DNA of 64,000 bases from Terrisporobacter petrolearius (GCF_032598785.1 NZ_CP102984.1), one strand, 5' to 3'. Positions 9,207 to 22,469 are shown, counted from the first letter of the stretch. Notes: generated by a model from the letters alone, not told the origin. Translations and numbers: made by a program.

Positions 9207-9965
9207 TTATTTCGCCTCCTCAACTTCAACTTCTATATCTTTTTTGTTTCCTAATTCATAGTAAGACATCATATTGTCTCTTAACCATTGTAATGCATCA
9301 TTTGGGTTTAATCCCCAGTTAGTTGGACAAGTTGATAATACTTCAACTATTCCAAATCCTAATCCTGCTTGTTGAACTTGGAAAGCTTTCTTTATAGCTT
9401 TTTTAGCTTTTCTTACGTTAGCTGGTGTATCTACAGAAACTCTCTCTACAAATACAGCACCAGTTAAAGTTGCTAGCATTTCACTAACTCTTATTGGGAA
9501 ACCATTAAGCTCTGCACTTCTACCAGCTTGAGCAGTTGTAGCTTTTTGTCCTAATAATGTAGTTGGAGCCATTTGACCACCAGTCATTCCGTAAATTCCG
9601 TTGTTTACGAATATAGTAGTTATTTTTTCTCCTCTAGCTGCAGCATGAACTATTTCTGCCATACCTATTGAAGATAAGTCTCCATCACCTTGATATGTGA
9701 ATACTACATTGTTTGGATGAGTTCTTTTTACTCCTGTAGCTACTGCTGGAGCTCTACCATGAGCAGCCTCATGAGTATCTACGTTAAAATATTTATATGC
9801 TAAAACTGAACATCCTACAGGAACTACACCTATAGCATCTCCTAATACATTCATTTCCTCTAAAACTTCTGCTACTAATCTATGGATTATACCATGAGTA
9901 CATCCTGGACAGTAGTGAGTAGTAACATCTTGTAACCCTTCTGTTCTCTTAAATACTACAGACAT
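9207..9965 (-). CDS. 2-oxoacid:ferredoxin oxidoreductase, beta subunit (TPP-binding)
   Basis: This is the thiamine-pyrophosphate subunit. The TPP/Mg motif spans GDGDLSSIG to FVNNGIYGMTGGQ (about residues 95-130), and HYCPGCTHG near the N-terminus is typical of KorB/VorA-type subunits. At 252 residues it lacks a C-terminal ferredoxin domain, which is encoded separately by the delta gene. The ATG overlaps the stop of the alpha-subunit gene by one base, indicating translational coupling. The substrate is not fixed by sequence; context favours branched-chain 2-oxoacids. Confidence 0.92.
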   Translation of the reverse strand: MSVVFKRTEGLQDVTTHYCPGCTHGIIHRLVAEVLEEMNVLGDAIGVVPVGCSVLAYKYFNVDTHEAAHGRAPAVATGVKRTHPNNVVFTYQGDGDLSSIGMAEIVHAAARGEKITTIFVNNGIYGMTGGQMAPTTLLGQKATTAQAGRSAELNGFPIRVSEMLATLTGAVFVERVSVDTPANVRKAKKAIKKAFQVQQAGLGFGIVEVLSTCPTNWGLNPNDALQWLRDNMMSYYELGNKKDIEVEVEEAK

Positions 9966-11026
9966 TATTTAGCACCCCCTATTATTTCTTTAGCTTTATT
10001 AGCTATTTCAGCTGGAGATGGTATCATACCTCCAGATCTTCCGTAGAAGTCTACTGGTAATTTACATTCACAAGCTAGTTTAACATCGTCTATCATTTGA
10101 CCTAAACTCATTTCAACAACCAATAAGTTTTTAGCATTTGGTATTTCTTTAAATGCTTTGTTAGGGAATGGCCATAATGTTTTAGGTCTTATTAAACCTA
10201 CTTTGTGCCCTTCTTCTCTCATTTGATCTACTGTTGTTTTAACTATTCTTGAAACAGTTCCATAAGCAACAAATACTAATTCTGCATCTTCTGCATGATA
10301 CATTTCATATTGAACTTCATTTTCTTCTATTGCTTGATATTTCTTTTCTAATTTTAAGTTGTGTTGCTCTAACTCTTCTGATTGTAAGTATAAAGAGTTT
10401 ATTACATTAGGTATTCTTTTACCTTTTGTTCCATTTGCAGCCCAAGTTTTTTCTGGTAATTCTCTAGTTCTTCTTTCTTTATCAAAATCAACTGGTTCCA
10501 TCATTTGACCTATCATACCATCTGCAACAACCATAGCTGGTGTTCTGTATATGTCAGCTACATCAAATGCTTCTATTATCATATCAACTGCTTCTTGAAC
10601 AGATGCTGGAGCGAATACAGGTGTTCTATAGTCACCATTTCCTCCACCCTTAGTTGACATGTAGTAGTCTGATTGAGATGGTTGTATAGTTCCTAGTCCT
10701 GGACCACCTCTCATTATATTTAAAATTACGCATGGTACTTCTGCACCTGCACAATATGTTATTCCTTCTTGTTTTAATGCTACCCCTGGTGAAGATGATG
10801 ATGTCATAACTCTTGTACCAGTTCCTCCTGCACCATAAACCATGTTTATAGCAGCAACTTCAGATTCTGCTTGTACAAAAGCTCCTCCAACCTTAGGTAG
10901 TTCTCTTGATAAATATTCTGGTAATTCACTTTGTGGAGTTATTGGGTAACCAAAGAAGTAGTGGCAACCAGCTTCTATAGCTGCTTTACCAAATGCTTCG
11001 TTACCTTTCATAAGAATTTTAGCCAT
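9965..11026 (-). CDS. vorB: 2-oxoacid:ferredoxin oxidoreductase, alpha subunit (VorB type)
   Basis: The alpha subunit carries the pyrimidine-binding half of the active site. The N-terminal KGNEAFGKAAIEAGC and FFGYPITPQSELPEYL, then SSSSPGVALKQEG, are diagnostic of KorA/VorB proteins. The length of 353 residues matches the 3-methyl-2-oxobutanoate (VorB) class. AAGGGGG precedes the ATG. With delta upstream and beta and gamma downstream, the four VOR genes are contiguous. Likely role: oxidation of 2-oxoacids from Val, Leu and Ile to acyl-CoA, which Ptb and Buk would convert to acid plus ATP. Confidence 0.9.
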   Translation of the reverse strand: MAKILMKGNEAFGKAAIEAGCHYFFGYPITPQSELPEYLSRELPKVGGAFVQAESEVAAINMVYGAGGTGTRVMTSSSSPGVALKQEGITYCAGAEVPCVILNIMRGGPGLGTIQPSQSDYYMSTKGGGNGDYRTPVFAPASVQEAVDMIIEAFDVADIYRTPAMVVADGMIGQMMEPVDFDKERRTRELPEKTWAANGTKGKRIPNVINSLYLQSEELEQHNLKLEKKYQAIEENEVQYEMYHAEDAELVFVAYGTVSRIVKTTVDQMREEGHKVGLIRPKTLWPFPNKAFKEIPNAKNLLVVEMSLGQMIDDVKLACECKLPVDFYGRSGGMIPSPAEIANKAKEIIGGAK

Positions 11027-11051
11027 TATTAATCCCCCTTATTTTAAATAA

Positions 11052-11267
11052 TTAATCTCTTTCTACTGTTATAACTACATCTGGACACATTAATGCACAA
11101 CTTGCACAGCCTATGCATTTTTCTTCATCAACTATTTTAGCTGGGTTATAACCTTTTGCATTTATAACCTCTGTGTCAATCGCAAGTATTCCTTTTGGAC
11201 ATGCTTCTATACATAATCCACAACTCTTGCAGCGTTCTTCATTGAAAATCACTTTTCCTTTAGCCAT
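11052..11267 (-). CDS. 2-oxoacid:ferredoxin oxidoreductase, delta subunit (2x[4Fe-4S])
   Basis: A 71-residue ferredoxin-type protein with two CxxCxxCxxxC clusters, CKSCGLCIEACPKG and CIGCASCALMCPDV, predicting two [4Fe-4S] centres. It passes electrons from the TPP site to external ferredoxin. It lies 25 nt upstream of the alpha-subunit gene, and GGAGGC precedes the ATG. Confidence 0.92.
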   Translation of the reverse strand: MAKGKVIFNEERCKSCGLCIEACPKGILAIDTEVINAKGYNPAKIVDEEKCIGCASCALMCPDVVITVERD

Positions 11268-11308
11268 TATTAAGCCTCCCTTAATTATTTCTTATATTGA
11301 GCTCAAAA

Positions 11309-11986
11309 CTACATCCATTCTTCCCTTAGATAAAGTTTTATAGGCAATATATCTCCTTCTAAATCTTTTGGTAACTTATCTACAAGGCTTTCTAAGCAAC
11401 AAACATACTTAATTGGTATATTTTTAATTTTAGAAACCTCTCTTACAACTTCCTGGCCTTTTAATACATCGTCTACTGTTGTTTCTCTTAGTAGATGAGT
11501 ATTATTTACAAGGCCTGTTACCTTAAGTTTTGAAGAAGCTTCTATTGCATCTATAAACCCAAGAACCTCTTGTGCAGTTTGAGTTTTCTCCCTGTTAGCG
11601 TTAACTACAAAGAACATATCGTAGTCTTCTGGTTTAAAGTGTTCAGCAAATCTACCAACCACTCTTCCACCTACATTGTCTCCACCTACATCTACCACAT
11701 AGTTAACTTTATCATCATGTAGTGGTCTCATTACTTCTGCTGAAACAGCTGGAACATCAAGTGTTGTTGTTTGAATAGAGCTGTCAATAGGTGTTATTCC
11801 TAACTGTCTCATTAAATCTTTCTTTTCTCTTGTTCTAAAATATACATTTACCACATCTAAATCAGCTAGTGCAACTTCTCCATCAACTAATTCTCTAAGC
11901 ATAGTTACATAGTTCATAGAAACTTCACTTTTTCCACTTCCATAATGACCTATAAAAAGTCTAACTCTTTTGTCGTCTTTTATCAT
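11309..11986 (-). CDS. P-loop ATP-binding protein of the ptb-buk-VOR operon, function unknown
   Basis: A 225-residue protein with an N-terminal Walker A GHYGSGKSE (about residues 13-21), a DLDVVN segment (about 43-48) and YVVDVGGDNVGGRVVG, resembling SIMIBI/MinD-like NTPases. No membrane segment is seen. It sits between buk and the ferredoxin subunit in an unbroken same-strand run. Its job is not known to me. A role in assembly or metal-cluster loading of the oxidoreductase is a guess from position and fold only. Confidence 0.75.
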   Translation of the reverse strand: MIKDDKRVRLFIGHYGSGKSEVSMNYVTMLRELVDGEVALADLDVVNVYFRTREKKDLMRQLGITPIDSSIQTTTLDVPAVSAEVMRPLHDDKVNYVVDVGGDNVGGRVVGRFAEHFKPEDYDMFFVVNANREKTQTAQEVLGFIDAIEASSKLKVTGLVNNTHLLRETTVDDVLKGQEVVREVSKIKNIPIKYVCCLESLVDKLPKDLEGDILPIKLYLREEWM

Positions 11987-12012
11987 AAAATTTCACCTAT
12001 TTTCAGTATATA

Positions 12013-13104
12013 TTAATAAGCTGAAGCTTCTTTTTCATAATCTAATGATTCTTCTTCGCCATTTAATACTCTAAGTCCTCCTTGTGCAAGAGCAATCATT
12101 TCATCTTCTCCTGGATAAGCTTTTACAGGTGCTATAAACTTAACTCTGTCTTCTATTTTTTCTCTTATTATTTGAGAATAAGCTATTCCTCCAGTCAAGA
12201 TTATTGCATCCACTTCACCTTTAAGAACTGTAGAATATGCTCCTATTTCCTTGCATATTTGGTAAACCATAGCATCATATATTAAAGCAGCTTTTTCATC
12301 GCCCTTAGCAATCATATCTTCAACATCTCTCATGTCATTTGTTCCTAAATAAGCAACTACTCCACCATTTCCTTTTATTCTTTTTCCTATTTCAGCCTTG
12401 CTTAATTGATCTCCATAGCATAATCTCATTAATCCACCAACTGGAAGTCCTCCACTTCTTTCTGGTGAGAATGGACCTTCTCCATCAAGACCATTTGTGT
12501 TATCAATTACCTTACCTTTTTTATGAGCACCAACTGTAACTCCTCCACCCATGTGAACTATTAATAAATTACAGTCTTCGTAGTTTTTATTCATATCTTT
12601 AGCAGCTCTTCTACCAATTGCTTTTTGATTTAAAGCATGGAAAATACTTACTCTTGGAATTTCTGGTACTCCAGATATTCTTGCTACATCTTCCATCTCG
12701 TCAACAACAACTGGGTCTACTATGAAAGATGGTATAGATACTTCATCAGCCATTTCTTTTGCTATTATTCCACCTAAGTTAGAAGCATGCTCTCCTAGTA
12801 CACCAACTTTTAAATCTTCTACCATTGCATCACTTACTTTATAAGTTCCACCTTGTATTGGTTTTAAAAGTCCTCCCCTACCTACTATTGCATCTAAATC
12901 TTCTACTTTTAAATTTGCTTCTTTTAAAGCATCTTCTATAACACTTTTACGAAATCCAAATTGATCTGCAACTTTTTCGTATTTACCTATTTCTTCTGAA
13001 GAATGTCTTAATGTTTTCTCATATAATAATTCTTCATTTTCAAATACAGCAATCTTAGTCGACGTTGATCCTGGATTTATTGTTAAAATTTTATAATCTC
13101 CCAC
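12013..13104 (-). CDS. buk: Butyrate kinase (branched-chain acyl kinase)
   Basis: Buk transfers phosphate from butyryl- or branched acyl-phosphate to ADP, giving acid and ATP. The ASKHA phosphate-1 motif ILTINPGSTSTKIAVF is at residues 6-21, and the signatures HMGGGVTVGAH and LTGGIAYS follow. The length of 363 residues is typical. The GTG start at 13102-13104 has AAGGAAGG 8 nt upstream. It lies 29 nt downstream of ptb. With VOR downstream, the module likely yields ATP from amino-acid-derived acyl-CoAs. Confidence 0.93.
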   Translation of the reverse strand: MGDYKILTINPGSTSTKIAVFENEELLYEKTLRHSSEEIGKYEKVADQFGFRKSVIEDALKEANLKVEDLDAIVGRGGLLKPIQGGTYKVSDAMVEDLKVGVLGEHASNLGGIIAKEMADEVSIPSFIVDPVVVDEMEDVARISGVPEIPRVSIFHALNQKAIGRRAAKDMNKNYEDCNLLIVHMGGGVTVGAHKKGKVIDNTNGLDGEGPFSPERSGGLPVGGLMRLCYGDQLSKAEIGKRIKGNGGVVAYLGTNDMRDVEDMIAKGDEKAALIYDAMVYQICKEIGAYSTVLKGEVDAIILTGGIAYSQIIREKIEDRVKFIAPVKAYPGEDEMIALAQGGLRVLNGEEESLDYEKEASAY

Positions 13105-13133
13105 TATAGTAACCTTCCTTTATTTATTTTATA

Positions 13134-14036
13134 TTATTTTTTTGTACTTGCTAAAACCCCTAAAGCTATTGAGTTTAACTTTGTTTTATCACTATCAGCT
13201 CTAGATGTTAATATGATAGGTGCTTTTGCTCCTACTATTAAACCTGCATTTTCACATTTTGCAAAAAACGCTATAGATTTATATAATACATTTCCCGCTT
13301 CTATATCTGGAACTACTAATACATCAGCTTTTCCTGCTATAGGGTGATCCATTCCTTTATGTCTTGCAGCTTCTTCGCTAATAGCGTTATCTAAAGCAAA
13401 AGGTCCCCCAACCATACATCCTTTTATTTCCCCACGAAGGTACATATCTTCTAATTCTTTTGCCTCTACAGTATCCTTCATCTTAGGGTTAACCTTTTCC
13501 TTGGCGCATATTAGTGCCACCTTTGGTTCTTCTATATCTAATGATCTTGCGACTGAACATGCATTTTCAATTATTTGCTTCTTAGCATTTACATCTGGAG
13601 CTAGGTTCATAGCTGAATCTGTTACAAAGAATAGTCTATCGTATCCTTCTATATCGAACACTGCTACATGGCTTAATATGTTACCTGTTCTTAATCCAAC
13701 TTCTTTATTAAGTACTGCTTTTAATATAATTGAAGTGTCTACTAACCCCTTCATCACCATATGAGCTTCTCCACTAGATACTAACTCTACGGCTTTTAAA
13801 CATGCTTCTGACAAATCTTTAATGTCTACTAATTTATAATTTTCTAGGCTTATACCTAATTCATCTGCAATTTCTTTAGTTCTTTCGATATCACCAACTA
13901 AAATTGCATTTACTATATTTTCTTTTCTAGCATTTTCAACTGCTATTAGTACCTCTTTGTCTTGACAACAAGCTACCGAAACAGTTTTTGGACCTCTTTC
14001 TTTAGCAAATCTAATAATATCGTCTATGTTCCTCAT
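13134..14036 (-). CDS. ptb: Phosphate butyryltransferase
   Basis: Ptb exchanges CoA for phosphate on butyryl-CoA or branched acyl-CoAs. The 300 residues match the PTA/PTB family, with MKGLVDTSIILKAVLNKE, FFVTDSAMN and the C-terminal GAKAPIILTSRADS segments. AGGAGGA precedes the ATG. It is the first gene of the seven-gene operon, behind a long non-coding leader that holds a CodY-box sequence. Whether the main substrate is butyryl- or branched acyl-CoA cannot be told from sequence; the adjoining VOR genes favour branched substrates. Confidence 0.93.
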   Translation of the reverse strand: MRNIDDIIRFAKERGPKTVSVACCQDKEVLIAVENARKENIVNAILVGDIERTKEIADELGISLENYKLVDIKDLSEACLKAVELVSSGEAHMVMKGLVDTSIILKAVLNKEVGLRTGNILSHVAVFDIEGYDRLFFVTDSAMNLAPDVNAKKQIIENACSVARSLDIEEPKVALICAKEKVNPKMKDTVEAKELEDMYLRGEIKGCMVGGPFALDNAISEEAARHKGMDHPIAGKADVLVVPDIEAGNVLYKSIAFFAKCENAGLIVGAKAPIILTSRADSDKTKLNSIALGVLASTKK

Positions 14037-14447
14037 TTTCTCCTCCTAAATTTCAAATATTTAGTTGTTTTAAAACTTGGTTTAATTGATGCTCTTTTGA
14101 TTTAAATAATCTAAAGATTTGTTTCAACTGCTTTTATATTTTTTATGCAAACTTTAATTTTTAAGTTTTTACATTTTTTTATTTCTACATATATTCTAGC
14201 ATAAATTATTTATGATTGTATAATATTAAAATGAAATTTTAAATAAATTTTTTAATTATTATTATTTTTGCTGGTTTATATTTAAATTTAATGAGTAAAT
14301 AAGCGACTTCTGGCAGATAAATATTTTTTTATAACTACTTTTTTTGACAAAAAATTTAAATTTTCAGAAAATTCTAACTTTGTTTTCTTAATATTTTTTT
14401 AATTATACTATATTTTATTAAATTTAATTCGATAAATTCTTAACAAA
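14037..14447 (-). promoter_or_regulatory. Upstream region of the ptb operon
   Basis: This AT-rich stretch of about 410 bp has no ORF. An extended -10 (TATGCTAGAAT; hexamer at 14193-14198) about 160 bp before ptb is the best promoter candidate, but its -35 is poor. The CodY-box match lies further upstream. No known riboswitch was recognised. Confidence 0.4.
14359..14373. promoter_or_regulatory. CodY box (perfect 15/15 match)
   Basis: AATTTTCAGAAAATT matches the CodY consensus AATTTTCWGAAAATT at every position. It lies about 320 bp upstream of ptb and is palindromic. CodY senses branched-chain amino acids and GTP, which fits an operon for branched-chain acyl-CoA use. The distance to the gene is long, so the operator may act on a distal promoter. 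Confidence 0.55.
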
Positions 14448-14500
14448 TTAAAAAGTGTAACCTGTTAATTTGTATACAAAACATCAACTAGGTTACACTT
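14448..14500 (-). terminator. Terminator of cdaA-cdaR
   Basis: The minus-strand stem AAGTGTAACCT / AGGTTACACTT encloses a long loop and is followed by TTTAATTTG. It lies 18 nt past the cdaR stop and separates cdaR from ptb. Confidence 0.7.
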
Positions 14501-14517
14501 ATTTTTATATAAAATTT

Positions 14518-15687
14518 TTATTTTCCAACAGTACTTGGTATTATTTTAACATTCTTAAAAGATGTCTCTGATTCATATTTAATTATGTACTCTTTATTTT
14601 TATCATACCCATTTTCTAAATCTATATATAAATTTATATCTGATTTAGATAACTTTGTACTATTACCATCCAATTGAACTTCAACATTTATACTGTCAGG
14701 AATATTTAGATCTGACGCCTTTATCTCCTTAGTATTGTTTCTTAGTTCTATCTCTGAATTATTATATATTAATCTCTGAATTAAACTCTCTTCATCCTTT
14801 GGTTTTACGATTGTAGTAGTTTCTTCAGCAGCTACACCTTCTGGTATGATTAAATCTACTTTCTTAGAAACCCCTATATCAGTAGAATCTATTTTTTGAG
14901 TATTTATATAATTAATTTTTTCTAATACTTCTTTTTTACCTTTTATCATTACTATTTCTGGTGTTAACTCATATACCTTAGTATCTGCTTTTTCATCTTT
15001 TAATTGAATATTTATAGGTACTTGCTTTTCTTCTAAAAATGTTACTTCTGCATTTATAGTTTTTATATCTAAATTAACCCCTTTAACCTCTTTACCATCT
15101 GTATCCACCGGCATTAATTTTACACTTTTAGTTGCTTTATTTTTATCCTTGGTATCTACTTGAATAGTTGCGTTTATATAGTCAACTTGATCTGTTAAAA
15201 CCCTCGGTCCTGATATATTAACCACACTTTGTTGTAATGTAACTGTGTCTACATCATCCTTATATTGTCCAATTATTTCAGTATTAATATTTTTTTCTTG
15301 GTGTACAAGTTTTTCCAATTTAACAATTATAAAATCTGATTTAAATTCATATGATACTTGTTTTGTAGTATTAACTTTTAAATAAAGATAATTTTTACCC
15401 TCAATTGGATTGTTTATAGAGCCATATATATGTATATCATCTTTACTTATTTTTTGCAAATTAGATAGTTTTCCTGTTATATAAATATCAGCTACTAAAT
15501 CTGTTTCTGGATATACTATCAAGTCATTATCTTGTAGTTCCTCTGCATTAGTTATAGTCACAGGTATATTTTCAAAAATTTTTGTATCTTCTGGGTCCAC
15601 TATAGCCATGACATACATCCACAATACTATAGAACTAAGTAAAGCTATTAATTTTATTCTTGTATTTCTTTTTAAATTATTCTTCAT
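14518..15687 (-). CDS. cdaR: CdaA regulatory protein CdaR (YbbR domains)
   Basis: CdaR is a membrane-anchored extracytoplasmic protein that modulates the diadenylate cyclase CdaA. One N-terminal transmembrane segment (about residues 11-28, LIALLSSIVLWMYVMAIV) is followed by the typical DPEDTKIFENIPVTI and several YbbR repeats recognisable by recurrent valine-rich strands and VxxSGP/VxIKGK-like turns. The length of 389 residues is normal. Its start overlaps the cdaA stop by 4 bp, indicating translational coupling. Confidence 0.92.
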   Translation of the reverse strand: MKNNLKRNTRIKLIALLSSIVLWMYVMAIVDPEDTKIFENIPVTITNAEELQDNDLIVYPETDLVADIYITGKLSNLQKISKDDIHIYGSINNPIEGKNYLYLKVNTTKQVSYEFKSDFIIVKLEKLVHQEKNINTEIIGQYKDDVDTVTLQQSVVNISGPRVLTDQVDYINATIQVDTKDKNKATKSVKLMPVDTDGKEVKGVNLDIKTINAEVTFLEEKQVPINIQLKDEKADTKVYELTPEIVMIKGKKEVLEKINYINTQKIDSTDIGVSKKVDLIIPEGVAAEETTTIVKPKDEESLIQRLIYNNSEIELRNNTKEIKASDLNIPDSINVEVQLDGNSTKLSKSDINLYIDLENGYDKNKEYIIKYESETSFKNVKIIPSTVGK

Positions 15688-16529
15688 TTAAATATCCCAC
15701 CTTTAAAGAAACTTTTGTCTTCAGCTGTTGTTTTATTTAAATTTTTCTTTAATATATTAGCCATTCTTTCCTTAGCAATATCTCTATACAGTTTGCCTGA
15801 TTTAGCTATAGAAACCTCTCCCGTTTCTTCGGAAACTATTAAAGTGATACAATCAGAAACCTCACTTATTCCTACACCAGCTCGATGCCTAGTTCCCAAA
15901 TCTTTTGTTAAATCTTTGCTTTGACTTAAAGGTAGGAAACATGCCGCTGCTTTTACTTTATTACCTCTTATTACTACTGCACCATCATGTAGAGGTGTGT
16001 TTGGTATAAATATGTTTATTAATAATTGTCTCGAAACATCTCCATCAATTATAGTGCCAGTTCCTATTATATCTGATATTTTTGTTTCTCTTTCCAATAT
16101 AATAAGAGCTCCTATTTTTTGTCTGGATAGCGAGTATAACGTTTCTACAATTTCATCTATTGTCTTATCTAATTTTTTATTTTCAGCGTTTTCTCCACCT
16201 TTTCCAATCAAATTAAAATTTGTTCTCCCTAAATGTTCAAAACCAGCTCTAAGCTCAGGTTGGAATATTATGCAAACTGCTAGAACCCCTACATTTAATG
16301 CATTCACTAAGATCCAGTACAATGTATGTAATTTAAATACAGAACTAAGTTGAGTTGCAAGTAATAAAACTACTATTCCCTTAAAAACTTGCTCTGCTCT
16401 TGTATCCTTTATAAACATAAAAATTTTATAGAATATGTAAGCTACAATTAATATATCTACAACATCATTTATACTCATTCTTAATATTATATCAATAAAA
16501 CCATTTAAAAAAGAATTTATATCGGACAT
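15684..16529 (-). CDS. cdaA: Diadenylate cyclase CdaA
   Basis: CdaA condenses two ATP into cyclic di-AMP, which controls potassium and osmolyte transport and wall homeostasis. The N-terminal third is hydrophobic with about three transmembrane helices. The DAC domain follows, with the catalytic LHDGAVVIRG and GTRHRAGVGIS motifs (DGA and RHR). The length of 281 residues is normal. TAGGAGG precedes the ATG. A sigma-A-type promoter lies 45-75 bp upstream. glmM does not follow cdaR here, unlike many Firmicutes. Confidence 0.95.
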   Translation of the reverse strand: MSDINSFLNGFIDIILRMSINDVVDILIVAYIFYKIFMFIKDTRAEQVFKGIVVLLLATQLSSVFKLHTLYWILVNALNVGVLAVCIIFQPELRAGFEHLGRTNFNLIGKGGENAENKKLDKTIDEIVETLYSLSRQKIGALIILERETKISDIIGTGTIIDGDVSRQLLINIFIPNTPLHDGAVVIRGNKVKAAACFLPLSQSKDLTKDLGTRHRAGVGISEVSDCITLIVSEETGEVSIAKSGKLYRDIAKERMANILKKNLNKTTAEDKSFFKGGIFK

Positions 16530-16574
16530 ATTTTATCCTCCTACTCAATAGTTTCTTAACCTTTTACACTATGT

Positions 16575-16604
16575 ATTATACTATAATAATACAACTATAT
16601 ACAA
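16575..16604 (-). promoter_or_regulatory. Promoter of cdaA-cdaR
   Basis: On the minus strand TTGTAT, an 18-nt spacer and a consensus TATAAT (16575-16580) lie about 45 bp upstream of the cdaA ATG. Confidence 0.55.
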
Positions 16605-16689
16605 ACTATCTTATTTAATTCAATATATTATTTATTATATTTATATTTTATTATTATAAGGTTAATTATATATTTATTTCATTTTTTTA

Positions 16690-16720
16690 TAAAAAAAAAG
16701 TTTCACTAATGTGAAACTTT
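16690..16720 (-). terminator. Terminator of the rrn2-rrn1-tRNA array
   Basis: The minus-strand stem AAAGTTTCAC / GTGAAACTTT (loop ATTA) is followed by nine Ts, 3 nt past the last tRNA-Arg. It is the only strong terminator seen between here and the rrn2 promoters. Confidence 0.85.
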
Positions 16721-16723
16721 GAT

Positions 16724-16800
<77 letters not shown>

Positions 16801-16807
16801 ATATTAT

Positions 16808-16882
16808 TGGAGCGGGAAACGAGATTCGAACTCGCGACTTCAACCTTGGCAAGGTTGCGCTCTACCACTGAACTATTCCCGC
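16808..16882 (-). tRNA. tRNA-Gly(GCC)
   Basis: Cloverleaf with acceptor GCGGGAA/TTCCCGC, anticodon loop TTGCCAA and encoded CCA. It is the only Gly(GCC) in the window. Confidence 0.95.
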
Positions 16883-16898
16883 ATAAAATTTTGTAAAA

Positions 16899-16974
16899 TG
16901 GTGGGACCAACAGGGCTCGAACCTGTGACCCCCTGCTTGTAAGGCAGGTGCTCTCCCAGCTGAGCTATGGTCCC
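16899..16974 (-). tRNA. tRNA-Val(TAC)
   Basis: Cloverleaf with anticodon loop CTTACAA and encoded CCA. A second copy lies at 23941-24016. Confidence 0.95.
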
Positions 16975-16989
16975 GGGAATTAATTAAAT

Positions 16990-17063
16990 TGGAGCGGGTG
17001 AAGGGGATCGAACCCTCACAGCCGGCTTGGAAGGCCGGAACTCTACCATTGAGCTACACCCGC
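16990..17063 (-). tRNA. tRNA-Gly(TCC)
   Basis: Cloverleaf with anticodon loop CTTCCAA and encoded CCA. A second copy lies at 23576-23649. Confidence 0.95.
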
Positions 17064-17064
17064 A

Positions 17065-17139
17065 TGGTGACTCATAGGGGAATCGAACCCCTGTTACCGC
17101 CGTGAAAGGGCGGTGTCTTGACCGCTTGACCAATGAGCC
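17065..17139 (-). tRNA. tRNA-Glu(TTC)
   Basis: Acceptor GGCTCAT/ATGAGTC; anticodon loop CTTTCAC; encoded CCA. One base differs from the second copy at 24021-24095 (gtcttg here, gtctta there). Confidence 0.95.
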
Positions 17140-17151
17140 ACAATATTTAAA

Positions 17152-17227
17152 TGGTTGCGGAGACAGGACTCGAACCTGTGACCTTCGGGTTATGAGCCCG
17201 ACGAGCTGCCAACTGCTCCACTCCGCG
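17152..17227 (-). tRNA. Initiator tRNA-fMet(CAT)
   Basis: Anticodon loop CTCATAA. The C1:A72 acceptor mismatch and GGG/CCC pairs flanking the anticodon loop mark it as the initiator. CCA is encoded. Confidence 0.93.
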
Positions 17228-17240
17228 ATATTAAAAAGTA

Positions 17241-17330
17241 TGGTGCCGAAGACCGGAATCGAACCGGTACGAAAGTATAAGTTTCGCAGGATTTTAAGTC
17301 CTGTGCGTCTGCCAGTTCCGCCACTTCGGC
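17241..17330 (-). tRNA. tRNA-Leu(TAA)
   Basis: A class II tRNA of 90 nt with a long variable arm; anticodon loop CTTAAAA; CCA encoded. Confidence 0.95.
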
Positions 17331-17339
17331 ATACTTTCT

Positions 17340-17414
17340 TGGCTCCAAGGGAGGGACTCGAACCCTCAGCCTATCGGTTAACAGCCGAGTGCTCCACCGT
17401 TGAGCTACCTTGGA
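17340..17414 (-). tRNA. tRNA-Asn(GTT)
   Basis: Anticodon loop CTGTTAA; acceptor TCCAAGG/CCTTGGA; CCA encoded. It is the first tRNA after the rrn1 5S gene, as in the copy after rrn2 (24117-24191). Confidence 0.95.
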
Positions 17415-17419
17415 ACATA

Positions 17420-17536
<117 letters not shown>

Positions 17537-17683
17537 TAATCTTTATATAAAGTATTAACTTTTGTTAGTACTTTCAAAACTGCTAACATTTAATATTTCC
17601 ATTATATTTTTTAGCAACTTAAATCTTCTTTATAATTATATAATTAAAGATTTAGTTTGCGATATAAACCTTTAGGTTTATTT

Positions 17684-20582
<2,899 letters not shown>

Positions 20583-20782
20583 AGTTATTAAAATGCTTCG
20601 CCAATGTTTTTGTCTTCATATCCATTCAGACAAATCCCATTGCTCAAAGTTTGATATTTTTAAAAGTTATCTTCTTTATATGATATATTTTTTAAGAAGT
20701 TTATCTTCTTCTTTATATAATGTCATATCACTAAATGTTATGCAGTTTTCAAAGTACTAGGCACTTAACAAATAAGTACAAA

Positions 20783-20858
20783 TGGTGGAGATAAACGGGA
20801 TCGAACCGTTGACCCCCTGCGTGCAAGGCAGGTGCTCTCCCAGCTGAGCTATACCCCC
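20783..20858 (-). tRNA. tRNA-Ala(TGC), 16S-23S spacer of rrn1
   Basis: Anticodon loop CTTGCAC; acceptor GGGGGTA/TATCTCC; CCA encoded. Identical copies sit in the spacers of rrn2 and rrn4 but not rrn3. Confidence 0.95.
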
Positions 20859-20964
20859 ATATGTTTTTTCAACAAAATATATTATAATCATTTTGTTGAA
20901 TCTCGTCAATATTTTTTGTAAGAGTTAAAGAACCCTCAAAATTAAACAGTAGGTTAATTCTCCC

Positions 20965-22469
<1,505 letters not shown>

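Noticed and set aside
14341..14390. Plus-strand TTGACA with 17-nt spacing to GAAAAT upstream of ptb
   Set aside because: It points away from ptb toward the cdaR terminator with no plus-strand gene, and the -10 is poor.
14421..14450. Rex-type operator near TTAACAA upstream of ptb
   Set aside because: Only one half-site (TTGTTAA on the minus strand) is good; the second half does not match.
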